NCBI GenBank assembly: GCA_013397935.1
Contig: VZRN01000647.1
Span: 44,898 to 108,897, forward strand
Direction: 5' to 3'
Origin: Dasyornis broadbenti
Taxonomy: Eukaryota; Chordata; Aves; Passeriformes; Dasyornithidae
DNA: 64,000 nucleotides
Shown here: in pieces, positions 36,184 through 48,795 of the stretch
Numbering within the stretch: the stretch's first letter is position 1
How the letters are laid out: each line of letters begins with the position of its first letter
The notes under the pieces: generated by a model
Told to the model about the DNA's origin: nothing
Database searches by the model: none
The model's input: the letters and a program-made list of their open reading frames with translations, nothing else
Translations under genes and position numbers: made by a program

Positions 36184-39100
36184 CCACAAAATCTTTTTTC
36201 TAGTTCTGCTGTTCCATCTCTGGAAAGTACTTCATTTCAGCCCTATAGTTCTGGAAGAAAATACGCCCTTTTGCTTCAGGGCTACAGCAAATGTATGAAG
36301 AAGCAGATTTCTTTCTGTGCAGTTCATTCCATTAATGTTTCTTCTAAAGTGATTAGTACTGACTGCCTTCCTCAGCACTTACATTTGTTGTTGTTAAAGA
36401 CCAGATAATGTTTCATGGTTATCTTTTCCAATACTGTCACAGTGCACCCAGGCAGGGGGAATGATGAGGAGACAGGAAGGTTTTCCCAGCACCTTGTAAG
36501 TTGTTTTTGTAAGTAAGAGGTATTACCCTGGGTACCAGCATCTAAATGGAGAAATTTTATTTTTCCTCACTAGTAGCACTGTGTACAGTAAACAGCTCTA
36601 AACAACACTAATGGTTTCTCCTTATCTTAAGAAGGAGGCCATGGACATCAGTCCAGGCTGAAAAGTTTGGATCTAAAGTCTGCTCTCTGTGTCATAAGTT
36701 CTGGGTTTTTTTTTTTTTTCTCCTCATCCTCAATGGACCAGCCTCAAAGTTTTTCCTCAGAAGCTGTTTCAGATCTCCTGTTCCCCTGACAGCAGCAGTC
36801 GTGCAGAGCTGGTGTCCATCCACAACCAGAGAAAGGACAGAGAATCAAAAGACTGTGCCCTGGAGGTCACATTTGCAGGAGAGGGGGGAAAAACATCAGA
36901 AAAGCTCTGTGGGGTGTATCTGTGTAGGTGGAGTTTGTTCTCACTCTGATATCCAGCATTTAGAAACACTATTCCAAAGACAGCTTGTACAGAAATATAA
37001 GCAAGAGAAAACACGCCTTAAGCTTAAACTTTTCAAAAAAAGAGGTGAGAGGTGATGTGCTTAGAGTTGATGTGGGAAAGACTCTTTTTGAGAACAAAGG
37101 CATCACTATCTGAGCAGATGTAATATTTGGTGACTGGAAGCTGAAGACATATATTCCTGGTTAAATGAAAAATGTAAGCTCATCAGGGAGGCTAATTCAA
37201 AATTTATCTGAAGATGAGGGGAGTCTTAATTCTTGGAAATTTTACATGAGCTCAATTATGAGACACTGTCTGGTCATGGCTATTCTGGGTGATTTTCCCT
37301 TTTTGCTGGGTTGCACATTGGACCAGATAATCACAACAGCTATTTCTGTTGGGAGACTTGTGCTGATGTTGTTTAATGCACAACAATTCTGTGAAGAGAT
37401 CTTTGAGTCACCATGGCTCTTGACAGAGCACTTCTGCCAAACAGGGAATGCACTTAAATGTGCACTGAAGAACAATGAAGGTGCCTTGTTGGCAGTGCCT
37501 GATATATTAGTCTTTGATAAGGGATGCAGATCTCTTAAATTATTTAGATGAAGAGGGACGTTTAGTTTGTTTGAATGTCAGATCTCCTGGCTGAGAGCAG
37601 ATTAATTTATAAAAAGAACTGCACTTAGTGTGTCTGGAGAGAATATTGATTAAAGGAAATGTTGGGAAGGAGATACAACACAGGACAGGATGGGAGATGA
37701 CCGACAGATTAACACAGGTTAATTCTGGAAGGGAACAAATGATGTTTTCCAAATAATGAGCAGGGATGGAGGAAAAGAGGGAAAGCTTGCAGAGCTGCTA
37801 AATATGTCATTCATGTATTGGACATATTTTTCTTCAGAGATGTGACACCACTGAGCAATTAATGGGAAAATTCCAGAATTGTGAGGGCCCTTTGTGGAGA
37901 AGCCACAAGAACCTTCCCAAACTAGGCTTGAGTCCTTATGGGAAGATGTGATTAAGTGTGGGATTAGGCTGTGAAGGAATGCAAGAGAGAGGAAAATGTG
38001 AGGATGCAGAATATATACCATGATATTTTGAAGAAATTGGGCTAATCCATGGATCTAACTTGCATGATCGTATTAAATGTAGACTCTAGGGACCTTGAAA
38101 ATCCCCCTGTGTTTATCCTTCCCATGCCTTCCTGGAAAGACTGGGAAGTGCTGGCAGACTAGGGTGGGGAGTTGTGGTGTAAGGTGGTTTAACCCATGTC
38201 ATCCAGCTGATGGTTTTCTGAGCTCTGAGCTGGAACCCAGACAATCCAAGCAGAAGGTGACGCTGGTGCTATTGAGTTCTGAGAAAAGGGAATTTCTGCT
38301 TATTATTTGGACAACACTGGTTTATGATGTTTCTCCAAACAAGGCCATATGGCTCATCTGTGACATGCAGGATGGGACAACAGGCTTTTTATGTTTGTTC
38401 ATTTTTTCTTTCCCATATTTCATGATTTCTGAAATTTCAGAATTCTAAGGAGTGTGTTTCTTGATAGTTTGATGGAAATCTCTATTTTCAAGCAATGCTA
38501 CAGACAGTCAAAATAAGAAATCTTAAATAGTTGAAATTTAAAATTTTTAGTGGAGGAGGGACAGTTTCCCTCTGGAACTTCCAATTTAGTTTCACTTTGA
38601 ACCATTTCTAGCCAATGCTTAATTTCCACCACATGGAAGATATATTTGTGAAAATATTCCTATGTGAATACTCTCTAGGGAAATAACCTTTTCCTCTCTG
38701 AACACTCCATACTGTGATGTCATGAAGGCGCCAAGGGAATCCTGAACCTTCACTTTCCTGCAGGAATAACTGTAAGACTGAGACATTAGTCTTTTAGCCA
38801 GCACACATTTGATCTTTGTTGTTCTTTCTGTGGATTTATGTACCTGTGGACATTTTTGTGATCCTGTGTATCATTTGTGCACTTTTATGGTAAGAATGTG
38901 ATTTACTTCTTCTGCAGAGCAGCACCTGTTCCTGCATGTCAGGAGAGAGTAATCTTTATGTGAATTACTTTGGAGATTTTCAAGCTGCGGTCCATGGAAC
39001 CCTGTCGATCTAAAGATTAGGTTTTACAAGCCCATGGAAAATAACTTGGAAAAACAAAAGCTTCCCATCTGTAGACTCTAATTTGTGGCCCCAGGGGGCC

Positions 39101-42100
39101 ACATTTCCATCTGAACATTTGTAGGAGTTTACAGATGTACAGAATTTGGAAACTTCTCATGCAGAGCGATCAAAATGAAAGTTTGCAGAAGCTGGTTTAG
39201 AGTTGTATAAGACTTGCTAGAAAAGCCCTAAACCGCAAGCTCTGAAAAGATCCAGTTTACTTGTTTGATGAAACTAGGATGGCTGTTGTGTACTAGCAGC
39301 CTAATGAATACAATTATGAATAAAGGAATCAAAATGCTCCCCCTAAGGTCTATTAAAGGAATTAAAGAAAGATGTCTTGATAAATATGAATGATGGAGGA
39401 AAGAACTTCTGAGAGCAAGGTTTGATTGAGCAGAATATGTGATGAATTCTAAATCCTTTCTGTTAAAACAGTAAAACAAACTATTTGCCTCAAAAAGAAA
39501 AAGAAAACTTGCAACATTTTGTTGCTACTGGGAATCATTTACTCAACTGGATTTTCTGTTATAGTGAGGATATTACTGTATATAAAGTTAGACAGGAGAT
39601 CTCTGATCCACATTTAAGGTACTGAATCTTAAAATTAAAAAAAAAAAAAAAAAACAACAAAAAAAGAACCAAAACCCACAGCAGAGATGAAAGAACCTTC
39701 CAGAACTTTTTCCACCTTCCAGAACCTCAGCTTCTAAGGAAGGTCATGTCATCAGTGTTCTTGCATGATGGAGAAGGGACATCCACCTATGCTGTCATGT
39801 TTATCTTTGATGTGGGGTGGACTCCCAGCATATAAAACATCATTGCTGGAACATCTTTGTGGTGGAATATAGATATTTTCTGTCCTGTGGAACAATACAT
39901 TGCTCACAGCTATACTTTTAATGATTAGCATGTGAGATGGAATGTCTGTATGTGCATCATCACTCTGTTTTTGTGAACAGACACATATTCTGGTCTTTGG
40001 CTTCTGATTTTTCATATATATTAGCATGAATCTTCAGTAACTCAAGAGATCTAATGCTTATCCTAGTGACAAAGTGTAGATTTGCTCTATAGATGTTTAT
40101 GAAGTTTCTTTGTTTTTATATCATTTTGGCAGAGGAATCAATTACAGTGAAATTGCTTTTTGTGTGTTTCTTGTTACCTGCAGGGTGTATTTTCAGGGAG
40201 TAGTATCACATCCTAACTAGGTGGATAAGCAGACAAGCATATTTCTAAACAGAATAAATGAGCCCTGGTGAAGCCCTGAGCTAACATTACATTCCTACTT
40301 ATATCCAGCTAATTCACTGCATCACACAATCTAGCTCTGGATGTATGATGAGATTTTTGGAGGCATACATAGAAGCAATTTAGTAGGTAATGTACACAAA
40401 TTTTCAGCCGAGTCTAGGTGCTTAAGTGTTATTAAGACCTTTGAAAATTGCCTTTGATATTCTGAACAAAAGGTCAAAGAGGGTATTTTTACTTTTGATT
40501 AAAAATTGACTGAGCAGGTATAAAGATATATTGCTATTAGCTGAAGGGGAAACATTTTCTAGAAAAGCATACCAAATCTTCCTTTGGTTTTTATTTATTA
40601 TTCATATTAAAAGTTTCAAGAATAGATGGATAGAGGATGAATGTGGATTTTTATTACCCGAATTTAAATAGATTGCTCTATTCTCTTCACCTTGAGGAAA
40701 GCTTGTTAGCCAGCGAAGCCAGGAGATGCCCTGGGATCTTTGCTCTTCTCTTTCTGAGTGTAACATGGTCCTTAAATGCCTGCTTCACTCATCACAAACC
40801 CGAAGAAAACCACCTTGACTAAAAAAATGGTGGGAACATCAGAGGAAGGAATACAGGTTTTCTTATTTTGTCCTTCTGAAGTTGCAGCTTTACAGTGCCC
40901 TCAATATCAGTGAGACAAGCCATCTGATTTGTGACTTCCAGGGACACCAGGAGGAGCTGGCAGCTGATTTGGAATATCATTAAAGGGGGATTGTGTTGTG
41001 GCATCACAGCAGGACAAGGGAGGATAACCTCGTGAGGGTGTCGTTGATGCAGGTGGGTTTGGTGTGGCTCGTGTGGGGATGGCATGGCCGCAGGAGGGAC
41101 AGCTGTCACAGGAGGCATAACCAGCTGAGTGTTTGACACCTACCTACCCATGTGAGAAGGGTTCAAGCTCCTCTGAAGTGGAAAGCATGTCCTCCTCAGA
41201 AGGTGTCACCCCCATGACAGTCTGAAGGTAAGCAGGTTTATGCTAAAATGCTTGTTTCACAGCAACCATTAGAACCGAGGTCTTCTTAACATTAAAAATT
41301 TCCATCCTTTTTTGCATTTTTGCTGTGTTCTTGGATGTCACAGTTGTCATGGCACCTATGAAAGCTGACTCATTTCTCCTCTAGAAAAACAAACCAGGAT
41401 GTATGTTTTGGTCCCTCTCCACTTTGCTTCAGCCCTTGGGTCAGGATCATACTTGTTTTCTGTCTCCCAGCATCTGACTGTACTTCCAAATGCACCATTT
41501 CTCCCTCTTTGAAATGTTCCATACAGACAATGTGCCACTTTCCCCTCCAATGAAGAGATGAACTCCCCCAATACACTCTGGGAGCACTGGGTTTGTAGTT
41601 CCCATTTGCAGTGTGGAAATCCAGCAAGGAGTCAAGGTCTTAACAAAGGATTTTCTTATTTACAGGTGATTTATTCTTAGAAAGCACCAAGGGAGTTAAA
41701 AATGTAGTGTGTGAGGGAAACAACCAGTTTTAAACACAATCGTCCACCCTGCCTCTGAATTGCATTTCCAATCTTTGCCTACAGGTGCAGTTTTGCCATT
41801 CCTCCTGATTTTCCTTCTGTCTAGCTTAACATTATTGTGTGTTGACGGGATGACCTCAACAAATGGTTTTTAAAGCTCTTTTTTCACTGTGATCCTACCA
41901 TGTGCTTGCAAAAATGAATCTTGAGCTTTCTCCTGCTTTGTGTGGAAGTGTGGGTGGCTGGGAGGCAAGTAGCTCCATCTCAGCACCTCAGGCACGCAAG
42001 AACCAGGGCAGGTGGATGTCAATGGTGTTTGAACATAGATGAGTAGTAGCAGGTAGTACCTGTGGCTGTGTTTTGCTGGTCTGGCATTATCAGTTAAGGA

Positions 42101-43734
42101 CATGAAAAAAAAATCAGATGCTCTACCTGCTATCAAAATGTCAGCCAAAACCTAGCATGGACACAGGCGTGCCAGCAGGAGATTCCACCAGCTGCTGTGT
42201 GAGGAACTGGCTGAATTAATCAGCGGTGAGTTATTCCTGCACAGGATTAGGATCAGCAGTGCTGTGAAGATGAGGGCAGCTCAGTAGAGGTCAGCCCAGG
42301 ACAGGACTGATAACCCTGTAGAAGCAGTGAAATGGGGTCTTCTCTGTATTTTATGAGATCATGTTGGTGTTTGGGGCAAGGCAATGCCTTATTCTCTTGA
42401 GACCTCAGTCCAGCCCTTACATCTAGTACTAAATTAATATTTTAACATCTTATTTTTGTTTAAATACATGGTGTAAAAGCAAGGAGTTTCATCTTAGCTG
42501 CTCCTTAATACAGAAAAATAGGTTAGTGATCTCCTGAGAGGTCCTTGCTTGTCTCTCTCCTCTTTACTGAGCACTTCTCGTTTCTACTGAGCATGGTTGC
42601 AGCTGACAAAGTTTATCTGGAAAGGAATAAAGCAAGCCTGAAGGGGCAGAGCAGGCAGTTCTCATCTGCATTCTTCATAGCAGTCCCCTGCCTGATTTCT
42701 GTGCTCTAAAGGAAGGGAATAAACACTGAATACAACAGAAGAAGTGAAGTACAAAGTGTGGCCTCTGATCCCAAACCCTTCTCGCCACCTGATGAGAGAA
42801 AGTGTAGTGCTTGAACCAACAGAATCATGAAGAGCTTGGTCCTTCAAAAAATGTCTTACAGCTCTCATCAGAGCAATGGATCTCTGCAAGAACAAGCGGA
42901 TATCAAGTCCCTTGAGGATGTTTTACTTCTGTCAATTGGTACCTTCTGGTTTACTTGTAAATAAAGAAAATCCCAGAAAAAAGGCATAGGACAGGAAAGC
43001 AGCTATTCTGCAGCCTCTAGAAAATGACTTCACTTATTTCGGGCTTTTGCCTTTGGTTGGTTTTGTTTTTTTCCTTCGGGAATACAAAAACTCTATAGCA
43101 GGAGGGATTAGGAGAAGAAAATTAGAAGCTACATTTAGGAGCAGGGGCCTTGCTTGTCCTCAAGGCTTAGCTGAGAACATTTTGTATGTGTGTATCCAGC
43201 TATATTCTTTCTTTACCTCTTGCATGGTGGGACTTAAACAGGCAGTATGATCTAAAATTGATCTGGGACAAAAGCAGCACTGAGACACCCCGGTTATTTG
43301 GTAGAAAATGTCATGTCGATGTCTTGAGTTCTCTCTGTGTTCTGAAGTCATTTAATGTCTGTAAGGTACCTGCAGGGCATTTGATCCCAAATGCACCTGA
43401 ATCTCCTTGCAGCCACTGGCATGGGCTGTCAATGAAACCCTTCTGCTGCTGGAACAACAACGTGTTTGTATATCCCAGGATGCCACAGTGGAAAAAAAGG
43501 GTAGTCACTGGGTAAAGCATAGGGCTAAAGCAGGGTGAGGCAGTAAGGACAGACAGCAAATAACACAGCAACATTCCACTGCTGGCATCCTCAGCACTGC
43601 CCCCCAGGATGACTCCTTGCTCTTTTTGAGATCCAGGGAGCAGCAGCACCAGGCAGATCATGGGTATCCAGCAGGAGATACAGTAAATATCTTAAAGCCA
43701 GAAGCAGCAGTGTGTGAGGACAGGATGTGAAGAT
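36184..43734. other. Unique non-coding sequence
   Basis: No gene or repeat family is recognised over this long stretch. Small items are a T14 run (36706-36719) and an A18 run followed by CAACAA (39637-39660). A 128-codon plus frame (37165-37551) has no motif. At 41356-41635 all three minus frames are open at once, which reflects local composition rather than a gene. Confidence 0.5.
39637..39665. repeat. A-rich tract
   Basis: Eighteen A residues are followed by CAACAA and more A. It may be the tail of a decayed retroposed copy, but the upstream 200 bp show no recognisable source sequence or target duplication. Confidence 0.8.
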
Positions 43735-44060
43735 CTGAGCAATAAAATGAATAGCAGGAAATTGAATGTTTTAAATAAAGTTAGTTGTTTATGGCTAAAT
43801 TAAGAGTCTCTCATTAATTCTCTAGTCTGCCGGAATATGAAAACTTAATGATTCCGTCTAAAAATACCCTATCCAAAACACAATTAAAAGGCTATTAGTA
43901 GGTATAGAGAACAATAAATAATAAAGGCTGTTGATTTTAATTCTTCAGAATTGACAGCTGAAATTGGAGCATTTGCAAGCTGAGTAAACTGATACCTTTA
44001 AAAGAAAAGGCATACATATCCCTGTGCAGATTAATTCTAGGCTATTTGCATATTTTACCT
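43735..44060. promoter_or_regulatory. AT-rich candidate conserved non-coding element
   Basis: This block is rich in homeodomain-like cores (TCATTAATTC, CACAATTAAAAG, GATTTTAATTC, AGATTAATTC) and contains a perfect octamer ATTTGCAT at 44044-44051, the POU/OCT site. It holds no open frame of note and no repeat family. Such motif mixes are common in developmental enhancers of vertebrate gene deserts. The call is inference only; AT richness raises chance matches. Confidence 0.25.
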
Positions 44061-44792
44061 TGGAAGGTAATCTGAACAGAGACAAATATGAGGGTCATTT
44101 CAAAGTCTTCTGAGAAAAAGGGGGAGTAAAAAGTGCCAGCTGCTGCTGCTCCATCTCACAAACAGCAGTAACTCCCGAGCACTCTGCAGACCACATGCCC
44201 ACAGATCTTTTGGCAGATAATGCAGGAGCACTATGCAACAGTGAAATGAGCAGATGTCGGCAGTGCTGAAGGAATTATATGAAATTTAGGTAAGGTGTCA
44301 AGAATAACTTCACTCACTGTCTTGCAGATTGTAATTTTAGGCAAGTACAGTATAATTGCTGGACAAATGTTGCAGAATAGACTTCCATAATTTTTAAATT
44401 TAGAAATGTGACTACTATAGCAATTTTTATGAACTTCCCATGCCCATATTCTGCTTTCCTGGCAGTAAAGTTTTACTGTCATAAATTTTTCAGTAAAGTA
44501 GATTTTAGAGTTACGCGTACTACTAAACTGAAATTAAAATTTCCATGAGGGTGATTGTCGTCCTGTTTTCCCCAGAGAACTCATACTGTGGGCAGTTCTG
44601 ACTGGTTTTTACAAAACGGCACATCAGAGTTTCATGGATTCCAAACCCCCATGGTTACCTACTTGCAAGACAACTATAAACCTCATACCACGAAATAAAA
44701 TATTTTAGTAGATACAATTTATAGAATTGAACAGTAATATATATGAAACAATTAATATCAGATCACAAATACCCCTTGAGAAGGAAAAGTAG
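44061..44792. other. Unique AT-rich sequence
   Basis: No gene or repeat family is recognised. An isolated pair of CpGs (TACGCGTAC) occurs near 44513, unusual for the otherwise CpG-free surroundings. Confidence 0.4.
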
Positions 44793-44900
44793 AATAAGTC
44801 ACACTATAAACTAATTATTGCAAGTTATTTTTATTCAGGTCGTGAACGATTAACACGGCTCGAATTTGGCCAAGACATGATGGATTTATTTGTTTATTAG
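44793..44900 (+). other. CpG cluster with possible terminal exon
   Basis: Four CpGs fall within 22 bp (44841-44862) of AT-rich, CpG-poor DNA. A pyrimidine-rich acceptor TTATTTTTATTCAG ends at 44838. From there one frame reads RERLTRLEFGQDMMDLFVY and stops at TAG 44898-44900. The same frame is open back to 44793 but has no upstream start codon, so only a spliced terminal exon would make sense. An alternative is a conserved non-coding element: the stretch also holds GATTAAC and TGTTTATT, homeodomain- and forkhead-like motifs. I do not recognise the peptide. Confidence 0.2.
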
Positions 44901-45035
44901 AAGACTTGAATTGGTGGTTATGGCTTGGGCACTGGAGTAAACTGGTTCCCTTAAGTAACTGCTGCTTTATCAAACTTATTCTTCAGTATTTCAAATGGCT
45001 TAATAATAACGCCAAAAATATATGAGATAGGTGAT

Positions 45036-45630
45036 ATGTTGCACCCAGAAGGCTATAAGGATAAAACCTCTTTCCTTGCCAAAGGTGCCAGGAAGCCCTT
45101 ATTGACCACTAATCCCAAAGAAGCTGTCTATGATGTCATTTTCCCATTTACTTCCATACTCAGTGACTTCAGCTCATATTTAGGGAGCTACAGGGGAAGG
45201 ATGGTGATAGAAAGGAGAAATATGTGTAATTCTGTTCCAACAAGGAAACATCCTTGGCAAAGCCCTATATTGTTGCATCATGAATGATCCAAAATTAAAG
45301 CAAATTCCTTGTGGAAGAAAAATCCTCATCACTGGATGGGATTTTTCCTTTGCGTTAAAGGAAAAAAAAATAGAAAAGTCCGTCAAAAAAGGATATCTTC
45401 CATCAGAGAGGAAAAGGTTGAATGAATTGTATGATGTATTTTCTAGTGATTTTCAGGGAAAAACTGGGCTCTATGAAGCCACTCCACTGAGGTATTCCAG
45501 CTGTATGGTCCCCTCTATCCAGCACCAGGAGTGGCAAAACCCTATCCTTGCCTGGACTCAGGGATCCAAACATTCACATTTCTTTCCACTGAAAAACAAG
45601 GTTTATTATCTATTTAATTTAGATATCTAA
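45036..45630 (+). other. Two abutting open frames (84 and 116 codons)
   Basis: A plus-strand frame from 45036 to 45287 (starting MLHPEGYKDKTSF) overlaps the start of a second at 45280-45630 (starting MNDPKLKQIPCGRK) in another frame. Together they give almost 600 bp of open sequence in AT-rich DNA, which is somewhat unusual. I recognise no family and see no membrane segment or catalytic motif. The pair could be a decayed coding copy with one frameshift, or chance. Confidence 0.12.
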
Positions 45631-47535
45631 ATTTAAGTCAAAGGGATAGCAATCTAGTAGTAGACATATTCACAACCAGAAACAGAAGATGAAAGGGTTG
45701 CCCTTTTTTTTCCAGAAAACTTAAATGAGAAAAAGATAATTGACTATAAAGCTGCCAAAATTATTTGAAATGGTGTAATTTCAAATCTGTTGAATAATTA
45801 TTTTCTGAAAGAATGAGTAGGTCAGAATTACAGATGTGGGAATATCTTATCTCGTTAAAGTCCTCCATATTGTTCAAGACCCTGCATATGCACAGTTATA
45901 TATTCACTTTGCAATTGAATTTAATTTGCATGCTTAATGATCCAGAAACACAAGAACACAGAGGCGAATAGAAAGTTGGGCAACATTCTCAAAATAAAGA
46001 ATGGTTAATCAATCAGATGCCTAGGTTATGAGCAGAAGGAAAGAAAACACAGACAGGCAATGAGTGCTGATTCAGAAGCAGAGTACAGACCACTCTGAGA
46101 GTAGATAATCAGCCAAAAGGATGAGAGAGAGTCCAAATAACGTCTGAAAAGCAGTGTCAGAATCAAACCTTATAACTGGTGCAGTGTAACAATGACTTTC
46201 AGATCTGCTGTGCCTCAGCTGCCCAGTTTGAAACTGAAAAAAATTATATTATTTTGTTTATCTTATCTGTTTCAAGCCTTAGCTCAAGAGTTTTACAATT
46301 TGGTTGATGTCTTTGAACCACAATGCAAATATGATTTGAATAATTTCATACAAAGCCTGCCACAAATCTGTTGTTTTCTGGATAATTTTGAAATTATGTA
46401 AAGCAGAAGTTCACCAGTGTTTCCTGTAGAAACACTCCTAGGATGTATGGCATGAGCCAGGAGTCTGGAGGAATATGGACTATAAAGGAAGACACAAGGC
46501 TGCATCAATGGAGCAATCAGGGAGTGAGGAGTCACAGCAACACCTTCTCAATGGGGTCTGCAGCGAGGGCACACCCACAGGGCATCAGCACATACAGGGG
46601 GAGTAACCCAATGGGATTTTAACGTGCCTGGGGAATTTCCAGAAATAAATATAAGCAAGGAAGAAGAACTTTGGCTGAAGATCTAAGTTGTTTACTAGAT
46701 GGCTACTGATGGTACATGCGAGTATAGTATCGCCTGCCACGGGAAGAAGAATTTTTCTGTAATTTCACAGTTTACTCAAGGAGGTTTTAATCTTTTGATT
46801 ATTTTATAGCCTTCAAGATTTGGAAGAGAAGTTTTTAAAAGAGAATGCTAAAGGCTGAAAAGCAAGGAAAAGATAAAAATTAACCAAGTGTTTTCTGTTG
46901 TGACACCTTCAACCCAACTTCATGTACACTAAAACATACATTTGGGATATTTTAGGGTAGACAACCTTTGCAAGAGCTGGAGTAAATTTTTGTAGTACAA
47001 AAGTTCAGTTTCACTCCAGCAGTCTGTGGACCATTAGTGGCTTCTCCAGGACCATTAAGTCACTCAAGAAATGCTGTGGCAACTCTGATCAGAAACTGAG
47101 GATGGGATGGTAAATCCTTTAGTAGTGATCCCTGAAGGACAATATCAAGACACAGGAAAAGAAGAGAGACTTGCTTTTTATTGCTACTTTCATGTGTTAA
47201 CTCTGACTTTCTCCTCACTTATTGATTTCAGAAAATGAAGTCCTGATATACTGCAGGCTAAATGAGAAGAATAATAAAGAAGTATTTCTTACAGCTATGG
47301 AACTACAATGCTGTACTATGCTGTAATTTTAGGAATGCTATTAAGTGTTTGATCAGTGGCATAAAGTTACTCTTTACTGCATCCATCATCAGAGATTCTC
47401 GTGGAGATGAATTGCCATTTCTTAATGAGGAAGAGGACTAGAGAGCAACAGGGGGGATCCAGACACCAAACATAATTCTGTTGAGAATAGGTTGCAAGAT
47501 TTATTCCAAGTTCTTGTTTCCCTCCTTGTGAGCTG
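45631..47535. other. Unique non-coding sequence
   Basis: No gene or repeat family is recognised. The stretch is AT-rich with a GC-richer pocket near 46530-46640, and frames are 80 codons or less. Confidence 0.45.
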
Positions 47536-47541
47536 GACATC
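47536..47541. repeat. Left 6-bp TSD, ERVK-type LTR C
   Basis: GACATC lies immediately before the LTR terminus at 47542 and is repeated exactly at 47910-47915. Confidence 0.88.
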
Positions 47542-47909
47542 TGCAGTGATTAATGGCATAGACTCCACAAGATGATGATAAGTGAAGACGTTTTATTGCA
47601 AAAATCCAGGGTTCTTAAAGTGTTACATTGTTATGAGTTTACATTCTTGTGAGGCACAACAAATGTGTTTACCCAACCACCATAAACCACAATAGGAACA
47701 CGCACCAGGTGTAACCAATCAGTAACCCCATGGTGTGAGCACTTATTGGTTCTAACAGTTGTTTTCCAGTTATGAAACTTGTTTTTCACCTCTAGTTTAG
47801 CTGAGTCATTCCCAGAATGCTCTCTGGTTAGCTGAAGTAGCAGAAGTGAGCAAGGATTTTACAAGGGCAACAAGGCCCTCACTTTGCAAGGCCTTTCTGC
47901 TCCGCAACA
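47542..47909 (-). mobile_element. Solo LTR, ERVK-type, second family
   Basis: This 368-bp element reads on the plus strand from TGCAGTGATTAATGGC to CTCCGCAACA, giving TG...CA termini, with a perfect 6-bp duplication GACATC. It is on the minus strand: plus TTTATT at 47592-47597 is AATAAA about 50 bp before the minus 3' end, and ATTGG/CCAAT boxes sit around 47715-47750 in the expected promoter region. It is not homologous to the LTR family at 35840 and 48459. No internal viral genes remain. The AATAAAACGTCTTCACTTAT context matches my memory of avian class II LTRs. Confidence 0.88.
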
Positions 47910-47915
47910 GACATC
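47910..47915. repeat. Right 6-bp TSD, ERVK-type LTR C
   Basis: GACATC lies directly after the terminal CA and duplicates 47536-47541. Confidence 0.88.
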
Positions 47916-48452
47916 TGGCTCCAAACCTGGGCCAGGTTTCTGGGCACCACAGAAACTGCAGAGGAAGTTGGTGCAGTTCAGGCTCAAGTGACAGCTGGGT
48001 CACAAGACAGCATGACAGCTCCCAAGGTGGCAGCAGTATAAAAAAAAAAGCTAAGAAGGTTTTAAAGAGATACTTCCAAAACAAGAAAGGCTCAGAAATG
48101 GTCTATGCAGGAAAATATTGACTTTATCAGACTTTAGAAGCTTCAGAGGACTGTGAGGAGCCTGGTTGTGTCAAGACTCCTACTGAGAAATTGTTTGCTA
48201 TCCAGTGAACAAAGTGTGTTAATATCCTGCATGCTCCTTGGGGGCTCTCTTTTGCCCTGAAATACTTTGAATTTATAAGGGCTTTCTGGGCACTGGGCAG
48301 CATGCTCACTGCATCCAGCAGCAACAGAGTGACTTGCAAACAGTTCAACAAAAGACTGAGTTGAGGAAAAAATCTTGTGTGACCGCATCCTCAAATCTAG
48401 AAATTCAGCTGAAAGAAGAAATGTACTTGGCAGATGTGATTAAGTCTACACA
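47916..48452. other. Host sequence between two ERVK-type LTRs
   Basis: About 540 bp separate two unrelated solo LTRs. It contains an A10 run near 48040 and no retroviral gag, pro, pol or env-like frame. It is therefore host DNA, not the inside of a provirus. Confidence 0.7.
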
Positions 48453-48458
48453 GTGAAC
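48453..48458. repeat. Left 6-bp TSD, ERVK-type LTR B
   Basis: GTGAAC lies just before the LTR terminus at 48459 and is repeated exactly at 48796-48801. Confidence 0.9.
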
Positions 48459-48795
48459 TGTCGCAGTTGAGACGGGCACGACATTCACATACAGACACAG
48501 ACCAACAGCTCAAGCAAAAGAACTCCCTTTATTACTACAAAGCTTCTTTTATACTATTTCTTAGCATTTGCATTACATGTTCATTGGTTCGTAACTCACC
48601 ACATTACCATATTATTGGTTACCTATAAATAATACACATTCTTACAAAATAACAAACTCTCTCTCACAGCTGCAGCTTCTCCTCTTGCTGTTTTTGCATC
48701 TTGCTTCTATTGACAGTAGAATTCTCATGGGTACAAACGGATTGTGTCAAGGTCAATGTCTGTGAATCAGCTAGGCTAACTTGTCTGTTCCCACA
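48459..48795 (-). mobile_element. Solo LTR, ERVK-type, copy B
   Basis: This 337-bp element belongs to the same family as 35840-36177, in the same minus orientation, with TG...CA ends and a perfect 6-bp duplication GTGAAC. The minus-strand AATAAA corresponds to plus TTTATT at 48528-48533. Its target duplication differs from that of copy A, so the two are independent insertions and not the two ends of one provirus. Divergence of about 10% between copies sets a rough relative age for the family, assuming no gene conversion. Confidence 0.93.

Noticed and set aside
37165..37551. 128-codon plus frame as a gene
   Set aside because: This length is expected by chance in 64 kb at this composition. There is no motif or splice context, and a 77-codon minus frame overlaps it.
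41356..41635. Minus frame reading IGGESGTLSVWN, reminiscent of a WD40 repeat
   Set aside because: All three minus frames are open here, the resemblance is a single short stretch, and no neighbouring repeat of the motif or splice structure supports it.
35840..48795. 12-kb provirus flanked by LTR copies A and B
   Set aside because: The copies have different target duplications (AAGATG and GTGAAC) on both of their own sides, and no viral genes lie between them.
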